Made by a program: the position numbers and the translations under genes. Of a DNA stretch of 64,000 nt, positions 17,922-26,498 are shown in pieces. The notes beneath the pieces were generated by a model. It saw nothing but the letters and a program-made list of their open reading frames with translations, did no database searches and was not told the DNA's origin. The first letter of the stretch is position 1, and each line of letters opens with the position of its first letter. The DNA comes from Promethearchaeota archaeon (GTDB taxonomy: Archaea > Asgardarchaeota > Lokiarchaeia > Helarchaeales > RDOG01), in assembly GCA_011365055.1 (NCBI GenBank), contig RDOG01000019.1:16540-80539 (forward strand), given 5' to 3'.

Positions 17922-18914
17922 ATGATGCCAGTAATTGCAATTAAAATAGGAAACGATCCATATAAAACAACAATAGATGCTTTATCGTTGTTAAATGATT
18001 ATTTAGATGTCAAACAGGAAGAAATTATAATAAAACCTAATTTATTAACGGCATTACAAATGCCATTGGCAAATACGGATTCAAATATTTGTAGGGCAGT
18101 TGTTGATTACTTTAAAAAAAAACATAGGGGGTTTAAATTCTTCTTAGGAGAAGGTACAACTTTCAAAGGAACAACTTTTGAAGCCATGAAAAATAATAAT
18201 TATGAACATCCAAATTTATGGAAGTGTATTGACTTTTATGAATCACGTGTTTCAGATTGGTTTAAAATATATTCACCAGGAATTGACGGAAATCCAAACT
18301 TAGAATTAGGAATTGCTGATGAATTCAATAATCGATACTTGGTTGATGTTGCAAAATTTAAAACGCATGACGTTTTGGGTTTTACTTTGGGAATAAAAAA
18401 TATGATGGGATCTCTAATTGAAGTTAGAGATTCAAATAAGTCAATTATTAATAAAGGACCCATAACAAAAGCTTATATGCACGGATTTGGGACTAAACGA
18501 CCTTATAAATTAACTAGAGAGCAAAATACAGGAATTTCAAAATTAAGTTTAACTATTAATATTGTCAGAATGGCTAAAAAGTTAAAAAATCATTTTGGAT
18601 TGAATATAATCGACGCAATGAACTGCATGCAAGGTAATGGACCAATGCGAGGAAATCCTAAAATAATGAACATGATCATTTGTGGAACAGATCCTGTTGC
18701 AGTAGATTCTGTCGCTGCACAAATCGGGGGGCAAAAGTTGTTATATTTACAATATTGTGAAAAAATTGGAATTGGAAAATATAACTTAGACAAAATAGAA
18801 ATTATTGGAGAACATTTAGAGAATTTAAGAAATCCATTCGACATGCACGAAGATTTTTCTTTTTCAACATATAACGAAGATGAAATTTCAATAATAGAAA
18901 AAGAATTGATTTAA
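17922..18914 (+). CDS. DUF362 family protein
   Basis: A 330-residue DUF362 protein, a family of unknown activity sometimes fused to ferredoxins. Family landmarks are IIIKPNLL near residue 40, VAKFKTHDVLGFTLGIKNMMG about 140-160, NIIDAMNCMQGNGPMRG about 225-240, and CGTDPVAVDSVAAQIGG about 250. There is no ferredoxin extension, and the single cysteine in NCMQGNG is the only one in a conserved block. The gene begins three bases after the GIY-YIG gene and ends just before the convergent DNA methyltransferase. Function is not established. Confidence 0.85.
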   Translation: MMPVIAIKIGNDPYKTTIDALSLLNDYLDVKQEEIIIKPNLLTALQMPLANTDSNICRAVVDYFKKKHRGFKFFLGEGTTFKGTTFEAMKNNNYEHPNLWKCIDFYESRVSDWFKIYSPGIDGNPNLELGIADEFNNRYLVDVAKFKTHDVLGFTLGIKNMMGSLIEVRDSNKSIINKGPITKAYMHGFGTKRPYKLTREQNTGISKLSLTINIVRMAKKLKNHFGLNIIDAMNCMQGNGPMRGNPKIMNMIICGTDPVAVDSVAAQIGGQKLLYLQYCEKIGIGKYNLDKIEIIGEHLENLRNPFDMHEDFSFSTYNEDEISIIEKELI

Positions 18915-18915
18915 T

Positions 18916-21315
18916 TTATTTTTTCATATAATCAATGATGATGTCTATTAAGTCATCAGGAATTTGATATAACTCAAAGACTAAATCATCTATCTTTTTT
19001 TCATTTTGAGATAAATTAAAGTTCTTATTATTAATATTTCCGTGAATTAATTCTGAAATTCTTGAGAGTTCTTCATGAATCGGAGATCTATCATATTTTT
19101 TTATGTTTAAATGATTTAAAATTGAAGGCGTTCCGAAGCTTTTGCCTCCTGATACAGAAAAACTTCTAACTTTAAATGAAATTAACATGGAATTCATTAA
19201 TGCGCATACATAATGAGCTTCTTTGGATTCAGTAAAAGGAATATAGCTAAGAACATTATCGGGAATTACTATTTTTTGCACAAAATACTCATCAAACTGT
19301 GAGGATGTTACTGCAGCTTCTAATTTATTCCCCATTCGATTCCAGATTACTTTATAGGGAGAAAATAAATCTCGATTAATATTAAACATGGAATAAAATG
19401 GATCCGTTAATTTAAAATATTTTTTATATGCAGCTCGTGAAATTAAGATTTCTTTAAAATGTATCAAATAATTATAAGTATTAGGGTATTTATTTTCCAA
19501 ATCTTGGTATCCCTTTCTGGAATTTATATCTTGAACTATTATAGAATAAATATTAGTTGGTAATACGTTCCACTTTTTTAGATGCTTGCTTTTAATCACT
19601 GGGAATAGGAGATCCTCTTCAATAAGAGAAGTTATTTTGTTTATTTTCTTCTTACCTTCTTCAGGTAAGTTTTCTATTTCGAAATTTTCTCCATTTTTTG
19701 ATAATATTTTAACCCAATATACACCGTTTGCACCTCCACTGTTCATTCCTAAACAAGCAGTATAATCAGAAGGTTGCATTTGGTTCATAAGCGGAAAAAG
19801 TTTTCGAGGAAGAGTAAGCCAAGGAGACTTTTTATTGGTATTATCTACGGGATTTGCCATTAAACTTGTTTTAACGGTTTTTAAATTGAATTCTTCTAAA
19901 TTTTTTATTATTTTGTCTTGATCTTTAAAATTCCACTTATAATAATTTATGGGATATAATGTAGTTTTTCCCTTTTCCAGAATTATTAGAGCAGTCATGT
20001 TTGAGGAGTTAAAGGGCTTAATTTGAACGAGATCGTGAACCATTTCGACCTTTAATGGAATATTTTCGCATGCTAAATAAAATCCTCGAAACCCTTCTCC
20101 TGCACCTTTAGTCTTGAAAATCGTTTGAGTTATAAGAAAACCTAATTTACCATTGATTTTTAGATAGTTATCAGCACAAAAGTATAAAAAAATCATGGAA
20201 AAATCTTTCCTTCCACCACCTAATCTAGATTGGAAGCCTTTTAATGAAAAAAGTCCATATTTTTTGCATTGATCTATTAAATTATTTCTATATTCATATG
20301 GAAGATCTTCCCAATTGACCCAAGGGGGATTTCCTATTAAAATGTCATATGATTGATCTTTTTCTGTTAAAGAATCCTTTTGAAAAATCGGGATATTAAT
20401 TTCATCAATCGTATTATTTTGAATCAAATCTAAAATATTTAATAAATAATTCATCTTTGCCGTTAATACAGCAGTCGGATTCAATTCAAAACCATTAATA
20501 TTTTCTAAAATATTTCTTAAAATCACTTGATTATTTAAATTTTTATTTTTACCAATCTCTTTATAAAACTTTATGAGTTTGATCAAAAATATTCCAGAAC
20601 CACAACTGGGATCTAAGATTTTTTGGTCTAAACTCCTTTTTAAATTCATTTCTTGTAACAAGAAATCTGCTAACCAATCAGGTGTATAAAATTCACCGAT
20701 TCGTTGGCGAATTTTTTGATGAATGATGTTTTGATAAAAGTCTTGAAATATATCTTGATTAATATCAATAATATTAAAATCGAATTTCAATAAAATCTTA
20801 ATGATTCTATTGATATATGATTTTAATTCATCATTCGGTTCTTTTAAATACCAAGAAAATGGTTCTTCGTTAACAAAATTCTTGATTTTTAATTCAGAAT
20901 AAATAGAATTATTCTCAATATTTTCTAACTTCTTAATCAGAATTGAATTATCTTCAATCTTGGAAAGCTCCTTTAAAATAGATGATGATGTTAAATGGTT
21001 GAAGAGAACTTCAACAGCGAATAATTTAATCAATAATGAATGATAGGTTAATAATACAAATAATAGGAGATCAATTGTGGGTCTAAACTTAAGATGATAA
21101 AATAAAGCAATTTTTTCATCAATTTTTTCTGATAAATATTGCTCACCATAAATTTTAATTGAAATTTTTTTCCAATTTAAATAATAATTATCATTTTGAT
21201 TTATATTATTTATAGTATAATTAATAAATTTACGAAAAATATCACTTTCATTCCCTAGTGATTCAATTAAATTGCATGAACTTAATACAGTCCTATTCAT
21301 CATCACGTTAATCAT
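18916..21315 (-). CDS. Eco57I-family DNA adenine-N6 methyltransferase
   Basis: A 799-residue gamma-type N6-adenine DNA methyltransferase. The target-site lead-in RIGEFYTPDWLADFLL and motif I DPSCGSGIFLIKL (SAM binding) are followed by the catalytic motif IV DILIGNPPWVNW. The C-terminal half looks like a TaqI-type target recognition region ending FGTPSILNHLNIKKY. The first 200 residues are helical and show no PD-(D/E)xK nuclease motif that I can recognise, so this may be a solitary modification enzyme rather than a type IIG restriction-modification fusion. No separate nuclease gene lies next to it. It is a plausible horizontally acquired gene. Confidence 0.88.
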   Translation of the reverse strand: MINVMMNRTVLSSCNLIESLGNESDIFRKFINYTINNINQNDNYYLNWKKISIKIYGEQYLSEKIDEKIALFYHLKFRPTIDLLLFVLLTYHSLLIKLFAVEVLFNHLTSSSILKELSKIEDNSILIKKLENIENNSIYSELKIKNFVNEEPFSWYLKEPNDELKSYINRIIKILLKFDFNIIDINQDIFQDFYQNIIHQKIRQRIGEFYTPDWLADFLLQEMNLKRSLDQKILDPSCGSGIFLIKLIKFYKEIGKNKNLNNQVILRNILENINGFELNPTAVLTAKMNYLLNILDLIQNNTIDEINIPIFQKDSLTEKDQSYDILIGNPPWVNWEDLPYEYRNNLIDQCKKYGLFSLKGFQSRLGGGRKDFSMIFLYFCADNYLKINGKLGFLITQTIFKTKGAGEGFRGFYLACENIPLKVEMVHDLVQIKPFNSSNMTALIILEKGKTTLYPINYYKWNFKDQDKIIKNLEEFNLKTVKTSLMANPVDNTNKKSPWLTLPRKLFPLMNQMQPSDYTACLGMNSGGANGVYWVKILSKNGENFEIENLPEEGKKKINKITSLIEEDLLFPVIKSKHLKKWNVLPTNIYSIIVQDINSRKGYQDLENKYPNTYNYLIHFKEILISRAAYKKYFKLTDPFYSMFNINRDLFSPYKVIWNRMGNKLEAAVTSSQFDEYFVQKIVIPDNVLSYIPFTESKEAHYVCALMNSMLISFKVRSFSVSGGKSFGTPSILNHLNIKKYDRSPIHEELSRISELIHGNINNKNFNLSQNEKKIDDLVFELYQIPDDLIDIIIDYMKK

Positions 21316-21539
21316 TATGTTTTAAAACTAATAAAAGTTCATTAAGGAGCTAGTGAAATTAAAACTTAAAAAATTAATATCTTCAATACTTATTTCTTTC
21401 TATTTAATATCCCAAATTCTGATATGATTGAATATAAGAATCATAGATTATCAAGGTTCATTAATTGATTACCGATCTTTTAGAGTTTTGATTGTGGAGA
21501 CTTTAAAATATTTTTAATGTTAAAAGAAAGAATATCAGA

Positions 21540-21640
21540 ATGGAGATGTTTTGATGGTCTTGTCGTCAAGAGGGAATATATAGGGGAGGAAGAGGGAAAT
21601 TCTGAAAAATAAGTCGACAAGACTTTCATCACCTTCCCCA
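21540..21640 (+). ncRNA. Candidate structured RNA element
   Basis: A stem of nine perfect base pairs, GTCTTGTCG (21557-21565) with CGACAAGAC (21615-21623), is extended by GATG (21553-21556) pairing with CATC (21627-21630) across a three-base bulge. The loop is purine-rich (AGGGGAGGAAGAGGG at 21582-21595), and CCTTCCCC (21633-21640, last base included loosely) could instead pair with GGGGAGG, allowing an alternative fold. Local GC content exceeds that of all surrounding spacers, as expected of an RNA gene or cis-acting leader in an AT-rich genome. No known RNA family was recognised, and the strand is a guess from the downstream genes. Confidence 0.4.
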
Positions 21641-21688
21641 TTGATATTCAACTAGCAAGTACTATTATAAATGATATTTAAACGCCCC

Positions 21689-21744
21689 GGTACAATTAAT
21701 GATCTTGAAAGGATATAATGAAAGATGATCTTGATCAATAGTAC
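21689..21744 (+). repeat. Imperfect inverted repeat with internal direct repeat
   Basis: GGTACAATTAAT (from 21689) is partly complementary to ATCAATAGTAC (ending 21744), forming an interrupted stem. Inside it the ten-base word ATGATCTTGA occurs twice, at 21699-21708 and 21725-21734. The preceding GCCCC makes it one of the few GC-rich spots. It may be a second part of the structured element just upstream or a binding site for a regulator of the membrane operon that starts at 21922. Confidence 0.3.
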
Positions 21745-21921
21745 GTAATGAAACGAGAGTTAATTAGATATGAGAATGATTAATGATTGATAAATCTTAT
21801 TTATCTAATCTATTTAACTATTAAGATCACGTTCTTGAGCTTTTTATTAAAACTTTTTATATTAAATCGATTTTAGTAATCTTATTCAATTGAAAGAGAA
21901 TTATCCTTATATGAAACACGA

Positions 21922-22497
21922 GTGAGCGAATTGCCAGAAAAAATCACGAAAATCTTGGAAAAAGACGAGAAATTATTATACTCTTGTTTCGTGGATCAGC
22001 AAACATATTCGAAAAAAAAGAAAACAGCTGCAAAAATAATATTTCCTATCGAAATTTCCATTCTTACACCACTTTTCATAATTATATTGATGCCATCTTG
22101 GAATTTTTGGTTGAGATTGAGCACCTCTTCTCCTCTCATGGACACATTTATGATCTTTTTAATTATAATGCTTTTTCTAATACCTCCGATTGGAACATAT
22201 ATTATCTATTTTCGAGAAGAAAGCACGTTTCCCAAAAGAGGTCATGAATTATGGATTACATCTTCTCGGATCATTTCTACCATAAGTTGGGATTGTGATA
22301 TTAGTTTGAAGAAGGTTCTATATTTTAAAGGTAAACGAGGAATGAACGACAAATTGAATAATTATTTTACCCTTCAAATATCGACGGAGGCAATACCTAC
22401 AGGATTTGATATAAGAAATTTGGATTTTAATGAGTTTCAAACCATCAGAAATATTTTGACCAAATTATTAGCTGAAAACAAGTGGGAGGAACAATAA
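21922..22497 (+). CDS. Membrane protein with bacterial PH-like (bPH) domain, first of three
   Basis: A 191-residue membrane protein. The start EKITKILEKDEKLLYSC resembles the YdbS/bPH lead-in in which a short helix ends in the segment before membrane entry; the third gene of the operon has nearly the same wording. Two hydrophobic helices follow (about 40-60 and 74-98), then a beta-rich PH-like part: LWITSSRIISTISW and LNNYFTLQIS. The start is GTG. The stop codon overlaps the ATG of the next gene by one base, so the genes are surely co-transcribed. Function is unknown; membrane-surface lipid or protein binding is inferred from the fold. Confidence 0.65.
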   Translation: MSELPEKITKILEKDEKLLYSCFVDQQTYSKKKKTAAKIIFPIEISILTPLFIIILMPSWNFWLRLSTSSPLMDTFMIFLIIMLFLIPPIGTYIIYFREESTFPKRGHELWITSSRIISTISWDCDISLKKVLYFKGKRGMNDKLNNYFTLQISTEAIPTGFDIRNLDFNEFQTIRNILTKLLAENKWEEQ

Positions 22498-23699
22498 TGG
22501 TTTTTAATGAATACACGTTAATGATGCTTATTTTAGATATTCCTATTATCATGCTTATAGTATATCATTCCTTTGAAATAAAAATTAAAGAAACTGATAG
22601 TAAAGCAGGGCTAATCGTTGCAGTATCAGGAGCAAATTTATTTTATTGGATAACTGCAACTATTATCCTTAATGTCGTTATTTTACTAATTCCTAATGAG
22701 ATTTTAAATTTTTTCTTGATATTTCATATTGGATACACGATTTTATTTGTTATTCTAATATTTGCTAGTATATTTGTTATTATTTTAGCCCTTTGTTATC
22801 CCTTATTCAGAGATAAATTGAGATTTATCATTAATTCTGAGTCCATCACCGTGAAAGATATTTCAATCATCTCCAAGATAAAGTGGAAAGCTAAACAGTT
22901 GATAATAAACCCATCCGATCCTATAAGCTTTCAAGCCGATGGTCGAAAGTTATATCTAAATTTCAATAGAAAATTAAAGCATTTTTATTCGAGATTTCCC
23001 AATTATCATGGAGAATTGAATAAATTAGTTCGTATTTTAAATGTTATTTCCATCAATTTTGGTTTTACACCATCTGAACCTGTTAACATTCAAGAATATA
23101 TTAACATTCGTCAAGAAAAATCTGAGTTTTTAATTGAAGAACAAGTGATTAACAAGTATGATGAAGAGGGAATCCTCTGGAAAGGTATGCCTTCCAAAAA
23201 TTACATCAATAAATCGTGTATTATCGATCTCTTGGTTATCATCCCTTTATTGGTAATTTTTTTTCTACTCTTGTTATATTTAGGTCCAATCTATACTTAC
23301 TTGAAAATATTGGATGATGATTTTGTAATAGTTATCGGTATTTTCATAATTTTATACTTGTTCATGGCACCAGTCGTGATGATAGGAGTGATTTCTGATA
23401 TTATCCCGAAATTGATGAATAAAAATTCTAAATATCTCATAACAAATTCAAAAATAGTCTTCCTCAAAAGGAATCACGCTCTGGAATTACTTTTTAAATC
23501 AATAAATCAAATTGAGATCACAAAGGGTCCCTTTGAAGCAAGATTTGGGAAGGAATCCATTGCTACTATTTGCTGTTCTGAAAAACCAAACCTAAAGATG
23601 AAGAATCAAACGAAACTTATTGGGATTTCTGATTATCTTTTCCTAAGGAACTTACTCTATGAAAAAATGGCATTAAGTATCAAAGAGGAAGAAGTATGA
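22497..23699 (+). CDS. Polytopic membrane protein with bPH-like domain, second of three
   Basis: A 400-residue protein with several N-terminal membrane helices (about 1-20, 40-62 and 70-100) and a second membrane pair (about 240-300). After it comes the typical bPH wording: ILWKGMPSKNYI before the helices and YLITNSKIVFLKRN plus ALELLFKSINQIEI after them. I chose ATG at 22497 over the GTG at 22482 because GGGAGGA lies at ideal distance before it and the ATG overlaps the preceding TAA. The stop overlaps the next ATG (ATGA). The first half may be a diverged second copy of the same helix-pair-plus-PH unit. Confidence 0.65.
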   Translation: MVFNEYTLMMLILDIPIIMLIVYHSFEIKIKETDSKAGLIVAVSGANLFYWITATIILNVVILLIPNEILNFFLIFHIGYTILFVILIFASIFVIILALCYPLFRDKLRFIINSESITVKDISIISKIKWKAKQLIINPSDPISFQADGRKLYLNFNRKLKHFYSRFPNYHGELNKLVRILNVISINFGFTPSEPVNIQEYINIRQEKSEFLIEEQVINKYDEEGILWKGMPSKNYINKSCIIDLLVIIPLLVIFFLLLLYLGPIYTYLKILDDDFVIVIGIFIILYLFMAPVVMIGVISDIIPKLMNKNSKYLITNSKIVFLKRNHALELLFKSINQIEITKGPFEARFGKESIATICCSEKPNLKMKNQTKLIGISDYLFLRNLLYEKMALSIKEEEV

Positions 23700-24394
23700 A
23701 TCAGAGAATAATTGATAAAATTTTAGAAAAAGAGGAGAAGATCCAATATGCATTGATTCCTTCTGTAGAAAAATGCGTGTTGAAATATAAAAAAGAAAGG
23801 AAGAAATCTGCAGTCAAAATTTTAAAGATATTAATAATATTTACAATCTTATCTGTAATTCCTTTGTTCATGTTTCCTGATTTTTACACGAAAATTGTGC
23901 CAAATTATTTAGAGATCTCTGAAATGATGAATGATTATGATATGATATATCAAATTTTATTTGTTATATGCATCTTGCTTTTTCTTTTAAGCGTAATAGG
24001 CGGATCTTTTTACATTATAATTTCATTAGTTGAATTTTCTTTGAATTACATTCCGATAAACCGAGTGGTTTTAAAAAATGAAAATAAGGAATTACTCGTG
24101 ACTAATAAAAAAATCATCATCATAAATAACAACTCTAACGATTATGATTTTTATTTTTATGATTCTGATTTTTATTTAAGGCAACAGATATGTAATATTT
24201 ATTCCAAAGTCGAGCAAGATGAACTTGGTAAACATCTCTATTTTGGACCAATAACATGGAAAAATCTTGCAGATGAAGTAGATCTTGAAGAAATTAATAA
24301 TTATATCAGAGATCGTATCAAAGAAATTTATTCAGATGCAAGATTTGAAAATAAGACTCGGTGGGAGCGAGGAGAAGAAAATAAAGAAAAATAG
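23696..24394 (+). CDS. Membrane protein with bPH-like domain, third of three
   Basis: A 232-residue protein that mirrors the first gene of the operon: QRIIDKILEKEEKIQYALIPS at the N-terminus, a basic stretch (KYKKERKKSAVKI), two membrane helices (about 45-65 and 85-113), then ELLVTNKKIIIINNN, the strand pair that begins the PH-like fold. The beta part is shorter and more degenerate than in its neighbours and the tail is charged. ATGA overlap with the second gene shows translational coupling. A membrane complex of the three products is a reasonable inference. Confidence 0.6.
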   Translation: MNQRIIDKILEKEEKIQYALIPSVEKCVLKYKKERKKSAVKILKILIIFTILSVIPLFMFPDFYTKIVPNYLEISEMMNDYDMIYQILFVICILLFLLSVIGGSFYIIISLVEFSLNYIPINRVVLKNENKELLVTNKKIIIINNNSNDYDFYFYDSDFYLRQQICNIYSKVEQDELGKHLYFGPITWKNLADEVDLEEINNYIRDRIKEIYSDARFENKTRWERGEENKEK

Positions 24395-24591
24395 GGCAGT
24401 CTTGGAGCATAATTTGATTAATTAATTGATTTTTTTTTCTTTAGTTCATAAGTTTTATCTAAATAGTAATTATAGCCTAAATCTTACTCTTAAAATCATA
24501 AAAACATTGATCAATCGCAAAATAAGGAGATGATACTATTTTAAAAAAGAAGAAAGTAAAAAAAGATAGAAAGAGAAAGAATTTCTCTTTT

Positions 24592-25428
24592 TTAGATTAT
24601 CATCCCGCCAGAAAAAACCATCCAGTTTCCCGTCATATAATGTGCATCTCTCGTACATAATGCAGCAAACCAGTTACCTACATCATCAGGTAATAGAGGA
24701 GTATCTCTACCCTTGCACATTGGAATTCCTGCTTTGTATAATCCCATTGCTGCATCTTTTGATTGACCAGACATGGCTTTCATTTGACCCATCTTTTGCC
24801 CCATAATTTCAATATCATCATGAGGTTGGATCAATCTAGTCCATATTGCTCCAAAGCCAACAACATTAACAGCAATTCCATCCTTCGCAAGTTCTCTTGC
24901 ACAAGCTTTAGTCAATCCTACTAATCCAGATTTTGCAGACGAATAATTGATCTGTGCAGCATTCCCGCCTATTCCAGCAACCGAAGAAACGTTCCAGATT
25001 TTACCATATCCACCTTCTTGCATTAATGGAGCAATTGCCTTAGTCATATTAAATGAACCAACTAGGATAACGTTGAGAATAATGTCCCACCACTGCTCAG
25101 AAAGTGTATGGATAGGTTTATCAAGAGTCAATCCTGCATTATTAATCAGAACAGTGCAGCCACCCAATTCATTCTTAGCAACTTCAGCCATTTTTTCGCA
25201 ATTTGCCATTTTAACGATATCACCAACGTCTTTTCCTGCAACAACTGCAACCTTGACATTTGGATATTTATCATTAATTTCTTTTTTAGTTTCAGCGGCT
25301 TTATCGACATCAAGATCAACAATCATAATATCTGCGCCTTCAGAGGCAAATTTCAAGGCAATAGATTTTCCAATCCCTTGAGCAGAACCTGTAATAATTG
25401 CTTTTTCTCCTTTTAACATATCTACCAT
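24592..25428 (-). CDS. Short-chain dehydrogenase/reductase (SDR), first type
   Basis: A 278-residue SDR oxidoreductase. The nucleotide-binding motif TGSAQGIG (about 13-20) is followed by VDLD at the end of beta-2, which favours NAD+. NNAG (LINNAGLTL), the catalytic Ser in NVSSVAG and YSSAKSG (Tyr-x3-Lys) complete the active site. It carries a C-terminal insertion (MGQKMGQMKAMSGQSK) beyond the usual 250 residues. It lies six bases downstream of a second SDR and is co-transcribed with it; AGGAGAGTGAG precedes the ATG. The substrate may be a 3-hydroxyacyl-CoA or alcohol; undetermined. Confidence 0.9.
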   Translation of the reverse strand: MVDMLKGEKAIITGSAQGIGKSIALKFASEGADIMIVDLDVDKAAETKKEINDKYPNVKVAVVAGKDVGDIVKMANCEKMAEVAKNELGGCTVLINNAGLTLDKPIHTLSEQWWDIILNVILVGSFNMTKAIAPLMQEGGYGKIWNVSSVAGIGGNAAQINYSSAKSGLVGLTKACARELAKDGIAVNVVGFGAIWTRLIQPHDDIEIMGQKMGQMKAMSGQSKDAAMGLYKAGIPMCKGRDTPLLPDDVGNWFAALCTRDAHYMTGNWMVFSGGMII

Positions 25429-25434
25429 ATTTTC

Positions 25435-26172
25435 TCACTCTCCTGAAATAGTATACAAGCCTCCAGCTGCATTAATCATTTCTGCATTAATAGCTATTGA
25501 ATCATCTGATGCTAAAAATACAGCTATTTTTGCAATATCTTGTGGTTTCACGACTGTACTAGCTAACGGATTGTTCATCGACAATGCTTTTGCAGCTTTC
25601 TTTCCGATTCCTTGTTCGGTATAACCTTCAGAAAACTTGATTTGACCAGTCATGATTGTGTTACACCTCACGTTTTTAAAACGCGACCATTCTCTTGCTA
25701 CCGTTTTCGTTAAACCAAACAAACAGGCTTTTACAGCAGAGTAATCAGCATATTTATCAATTCCTGCAGCACCTGCGACCGAACCGATATTAATAATGCT
25801 GATATTTCCGCCAGCTTCTTTCATACCGGCATATACAGCAGCTAATGTGTGCCAAATTGTTTTCAAATTATAATCAACCGTTGTAATAAAATCTTCTGTA
25901 GTTAATTTGCCTAATTTTCCACCAATGACATGATCTTCATTGTTGACTAAGATATTTAATTTGCCTCCAGCCTTAGCAATCAATTTATCAGCGTCTTCTT
26001 TTTTGCGTAAATCTGCAATGACTTGTTCACCAGGAACGCCAGCCAATTTGGCAGCGTCATCATCTTGAACAATAACTTTCGCTCCTTCAGCTACGAAAGC
26101 TTCAGCAATAGCTTTTCCAATACCGCCTCCAGCATAGGCTATTAAGGCAGTTTTACCATCTAATTTTCCCAT
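25435..26172 (-). CDS. Short-chain dehydrogenase/reductase, divergent second copy
   Basis: A 245-residue SDR-fold protein. The start at ATG 26172 is preferred because GGTGAC lies just before it; a TTG at 26184 is also in frame. The usual TGxxxGxG reads AYAGGGIG, and NNAG reads NNEDH, so two signature motifs are altered. The catalytic elements are kept: IINIGSVAG with Ser, and YSAVKAC with Tyr and Lys. Paired with the orthodox SDR six bases downstream, it may form a hetero-oligomer in which one subunit is less active. Substrate unknown. Confidence 0.85.
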   Translation of the reverse strand: MGKLDGKTALIAYAGGGIGKAIAEAFVAEGAKVIVQDDDAAKLAGVPGEQVIADLRKKEDADKLIAKAGGKLNILVNNEDHVIGGKLGKLTTEDFITTVDYNLKTIWHTLAAVYAGMKEAGGNISIINIGSVAGAAGIDKYADYSAVKACLFGLTKTVAREWSRFKNVRCNTIMTGQIKFSEGYTEQGIGKKAAKALSMNNPLASTVVKPQDIAKIAVFLASDDSIAINAEMINAAGGLYTISGE

Positions 26173-26184
26173 TTTTGTCACCAA

Positions 26185-26498
26185 AATGTTTTCAAAATAA
26201 TTCCATTCTTTGGAATAATCTTAGATTTTTCTCCTATTATAATTATTAAGAAATTAGATTTTCATGGAATTATTGTCTAAAGCTTCAAAAATGAGAATAA
26301 AAATTTTTTTTGTCGTTAATGTTATGGTTTCAAATTTTAATAATTCGTTTTAATGATCTTGTGACGAACTAACAGAATTTTAATTCACTTTTTAATGTTA
26401 AATTATGATATTTTAAGAAATAATTAAAAAAGTAGAAAATTTTATGAAAAATCAACTTTAAATTTAATGCAATATAAATCCTCTACAGAAATTTTGAT
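26185..26498. other. 314-base divergent intergenic region
   Basis: AT-rich region between the SDR operon and the 7TM-longin gene. ATTCCA (26200-26205) and TGGAAT (26211-26216) form a perfect six-base inverted repeat with a five-base spacer, about 30 bases before the SDR start, and could be an operator. Nothing else was recognised. Confidence 0.35.

Larger units (their letters stand above)
21316..21921. other. 606-base intergenic region with structured elements
   Basis: This gap separates the divergent methyltransferase gene from the PH-like membrane operon. Its middle part (about 21540-21650) is GC-richer than the rest of the intergenic DNA and holds strong inverted repeats, listed separately. 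No protein frame of useful length was found. The promoter of the downstream operon is expected in the last 100 bases. Confidence 0.5.
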
